Shown here piece by piece: positions 14,067 through 14,842 of a stretch of DNA of 14,842 bases (the stretch's first letter is position 1; the number at the start of each line of letters is the position of its first letter). The translations under genes and the position numbers were made by a program. The DNA is from Bacillota bacterium. GTDB lineage: Bacteria > Bacillota > Negativicutes > Sporomusales > Sporomusaceae. The notes under the pieces are model-generated. The model did no database searches and was not told where the DNA came from. It was given only the letters and a program-made list of their open reading frames with translations. The stretch lies in assembly GCA_023388195.1 (NCBI GenBank), contig JAEWGR010000172.1, positions 1 to 14,842 of the forward strand. The letters run 5' to 3'.

Positions 14067-14299
14067 ACAGGTGCCCTACGGGGCTTAATAGGGAAGTCAG
14101 GTGAAATACCCGCGCGGTCCCGCCACTGTAATGAGGAGCAATTCCAATTATGCCACTGCGACGTCACCGGACACCCCGAGGTGTGTCATTGGTGCGAATA
14201 ACAAGTCGTGGGAAGGTTTGGAGGAGCGATGAGCCAGAGCCAGGAGAACTGCCTGTTTGACAATCACCGGTTGACCTACGAGCGATGGGGAGGGGGATT
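14067..14299 (+). promoter_or_regulatory. Cobalamin riboswitch R7 upstream of a NifH-like gene
   Basis: A complete copy with AGGTGCCC, GGGCTTAATAGGGAAG, GGTCCCGCCACTGTAA, GCCACTG...GTGGGAAGG, the B12 box AGAGCCAGGAGAACTGCC and the tail GGGGAGGGGGATT. It carries an enlarged peripheral arm (about 14160-14210, with CACC/GGTG-type pairing). Its promoter is unclear: TTGCGA (14022-14027) with GATAAT (14047-14052) and a 19-nt spacer is weak, so read-through from cbiK past the hairpin is possible. Confidence 0.96.
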
Positions 14300-14327
14300 T
14301 TTGCAATAACGTTTATCAATCTGCAAT

Positions 14328-14362
14328 AAACTCCTGAGTTAAGCTCAGGAGTTTATTTTTTT
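14328..14362 (+). terminator. Riboswitch-controlled terminator of R7
   Basis: Perfect stem AAACTCCTGAG (14328-14338) / CTCAGGAGTTT (14344-14354), followed by ATTTTTTTA. The alternative antiterminator pairs GGAG (14289-14292) with CTCC (14331-14334) and TTGCA (14301-14305) with TGCAA (14322-14326). Confidence 0.85.
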
Positions 14363-14396
14363 ATGAATTGATGGAGAGAGGAATACAGGAAGAAGA

Positions 14397-14842
14397 ATGA
14401 AAAAAATTGCGTTCTACGGCAAAGGCGGGATTGGGAAATCGACAACAGCTGCCAATGTATCTGCGGCCCTGGCCGAGCAGGGTCAGGCTGTTTGCCAGAT
14501 TGGCTGTGATCCGAAAAACGACTCTACCCGATTGCTGCTTGGCAGCACGTGCAAACAAACCGTACTTGATATGGTAAGAAAATATGGCGATGATGTGACC
14601 ACCGAGCATGTGGTTCATAGCGGTTACCGGGGGGTTAAGTGTGTTGAGGCCGGCGGTCCGGAGCCGGGAGTAGGCTGCGCGGGCCGCGGCATTATTGTCG
14701 CGTTAGAGAAGCTTAAAGCCCTGCAGTCGATAACAGAAGATCATGTTATCCTATATGACGTACTGGGTGATGTGGTGTGCGGGGGCTTTGCTGTGCCTAT
14801 TCGTGAAGGTTATGCCACTGATATCTATATTGTGTCCTCTGG
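14397..14842 (+). CDS. NifH-like nitrogenase iron protein homologue (3' truncated by window)
   Basis: The first 148 residues of an ATP-dependent, [4Fe-4S] homodimeric reductase of the NifH/BchL/CfbC superfamily. The ATG follows AGGAAG at 4 nt. The P-loop is GKGGIGKST (8-16), followed by IGCDPKNDSTRLLL (35-48), which is NifH-like. Both cluster cysteines are present: Cys94 in GGPEPGVGCAGRG and Cys128 in DVLGDVVCGGFAVPIRE. Arg97 in CAGRG matches the ADP-ribosylation Arg of true NifH. The partner (NifD/K-like) gene, if any, lies past the right edge. Placement under cobalamin riboswitch R7 and next to cbiK argues against ordinary nitrogen fixation and for a nitrogenase-like reductase tied to corrinoid or tetrapyrrole metabolism; that role is inference. 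Confidence 0.9.
   Translation, partial: MKKIAFYGKGGIGKSTTAANVSAALAEQGQAVCQIGCDPKNDSTRLLLGSTCKQTVLDMVRKYGDDVTTEHVVHSGYRGVKCVEAGGPEPGVGCAGRGIIVALEKLKALQSITEDHVILYDVLGDVVCGGFAVPIREGYATDIYIVSS

Noticed and set aside
7109..14299. Repeated sequences every 0.5-2.5 kb suggesting a CRISPR or a transposon repeat family
   Set aside because: The repeats are the conserved cores of cobalamin riboswitches, with irregular spacing and intervening genes; no spacers, terminal inverted repeats or transposase are seen.
14397..14842. Authentic nitrogenase nifH
   Set aside because: The signature residues are those of the wider superfamily, and a cobalamin riboswitch with cbiK beside it does not fit a nif operon; left as NifH-like because the partner genes are outside the window.

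Overview
This window looks like chromosomal DNA from an anaerobic, diderm (outer-membrane-bearing) member of the Firmicutes, most likely a Negativicute of the Sporomusa/Pelosinus type. The reasons are strong AGGAGG-type ribosome binding sites, near-consensus TTGACA/TATAAT promoters and intrinsic terminators (Firmicute-like), found together with a TonB-dependent outer-membrane receptor and an OmpH/Skp-type periplasmic chaperone (diderm-like). The organism assignment is an inference; no rRNA gene is present.

The theme of the window is vitamin B12. I count seven cobalamin riboswitches, all on the + strand: the 3' end of one at the left edge (R1, 1-75) and six complete ones (R2 7109-7357, R3 8468-8662, R4 8978-9171, R5 11503-11700, R6 12727-12926, R7 14067-14299). 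Each carries the same B12-box variant (AGYCAGGAGAACTGCC) and a GGGAG-type purine tail that can pair with the 5' arm of a downstream terminator hairpin, so each looks like a transcription-attenuation switch.

Layout. 1-6270: R1, a structured leader, a small DnaA-N-like protein, then mutA-mutB-meaB (methylmalonyl-CoA mutase and its GTPase chaperone) as a translationally coupled operon with its own terminator. 6270-8270: a PAS-like/LuxR-type regulator, R2, a 69-aa protein of unknown function and an OmpH-like protein; two NarL-like 7-2-7 palindromes lie upstream of the regulator and of the 69-aa gene. 8270-11360: R3, which has no gene of its own, then R4 and a BtuB-like TonB-dependent receptor. 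11400-12610: R5 and a Rex-family regulator whose NAD(H)-binding glycine motif is degenerate. 12650-14020: R6 and a CbiK-type sirohydrochlorin cobaltochelatase with a histidine-rich tail. 14020-end: R7 and the first 148 codons of a NifH-like iron protein, cut by the window edge.

Taken together this is a cobalamin regulon island: uptake (receptor), cobalt insertion (CbiK), a corrinoid-dependent enzyme (mutase), a regulator, and a nitrogenase-like reductase, most units having their own promoter, riboswitch and terminator. The most interesting parts are the density and modularity of the riboswitches, the orphan switch R3, the Rex-like protein that seems to have lost its ligand motif, and the NifH-like gene placed under B12 control next to a tetrapyrrole metal chelatase.
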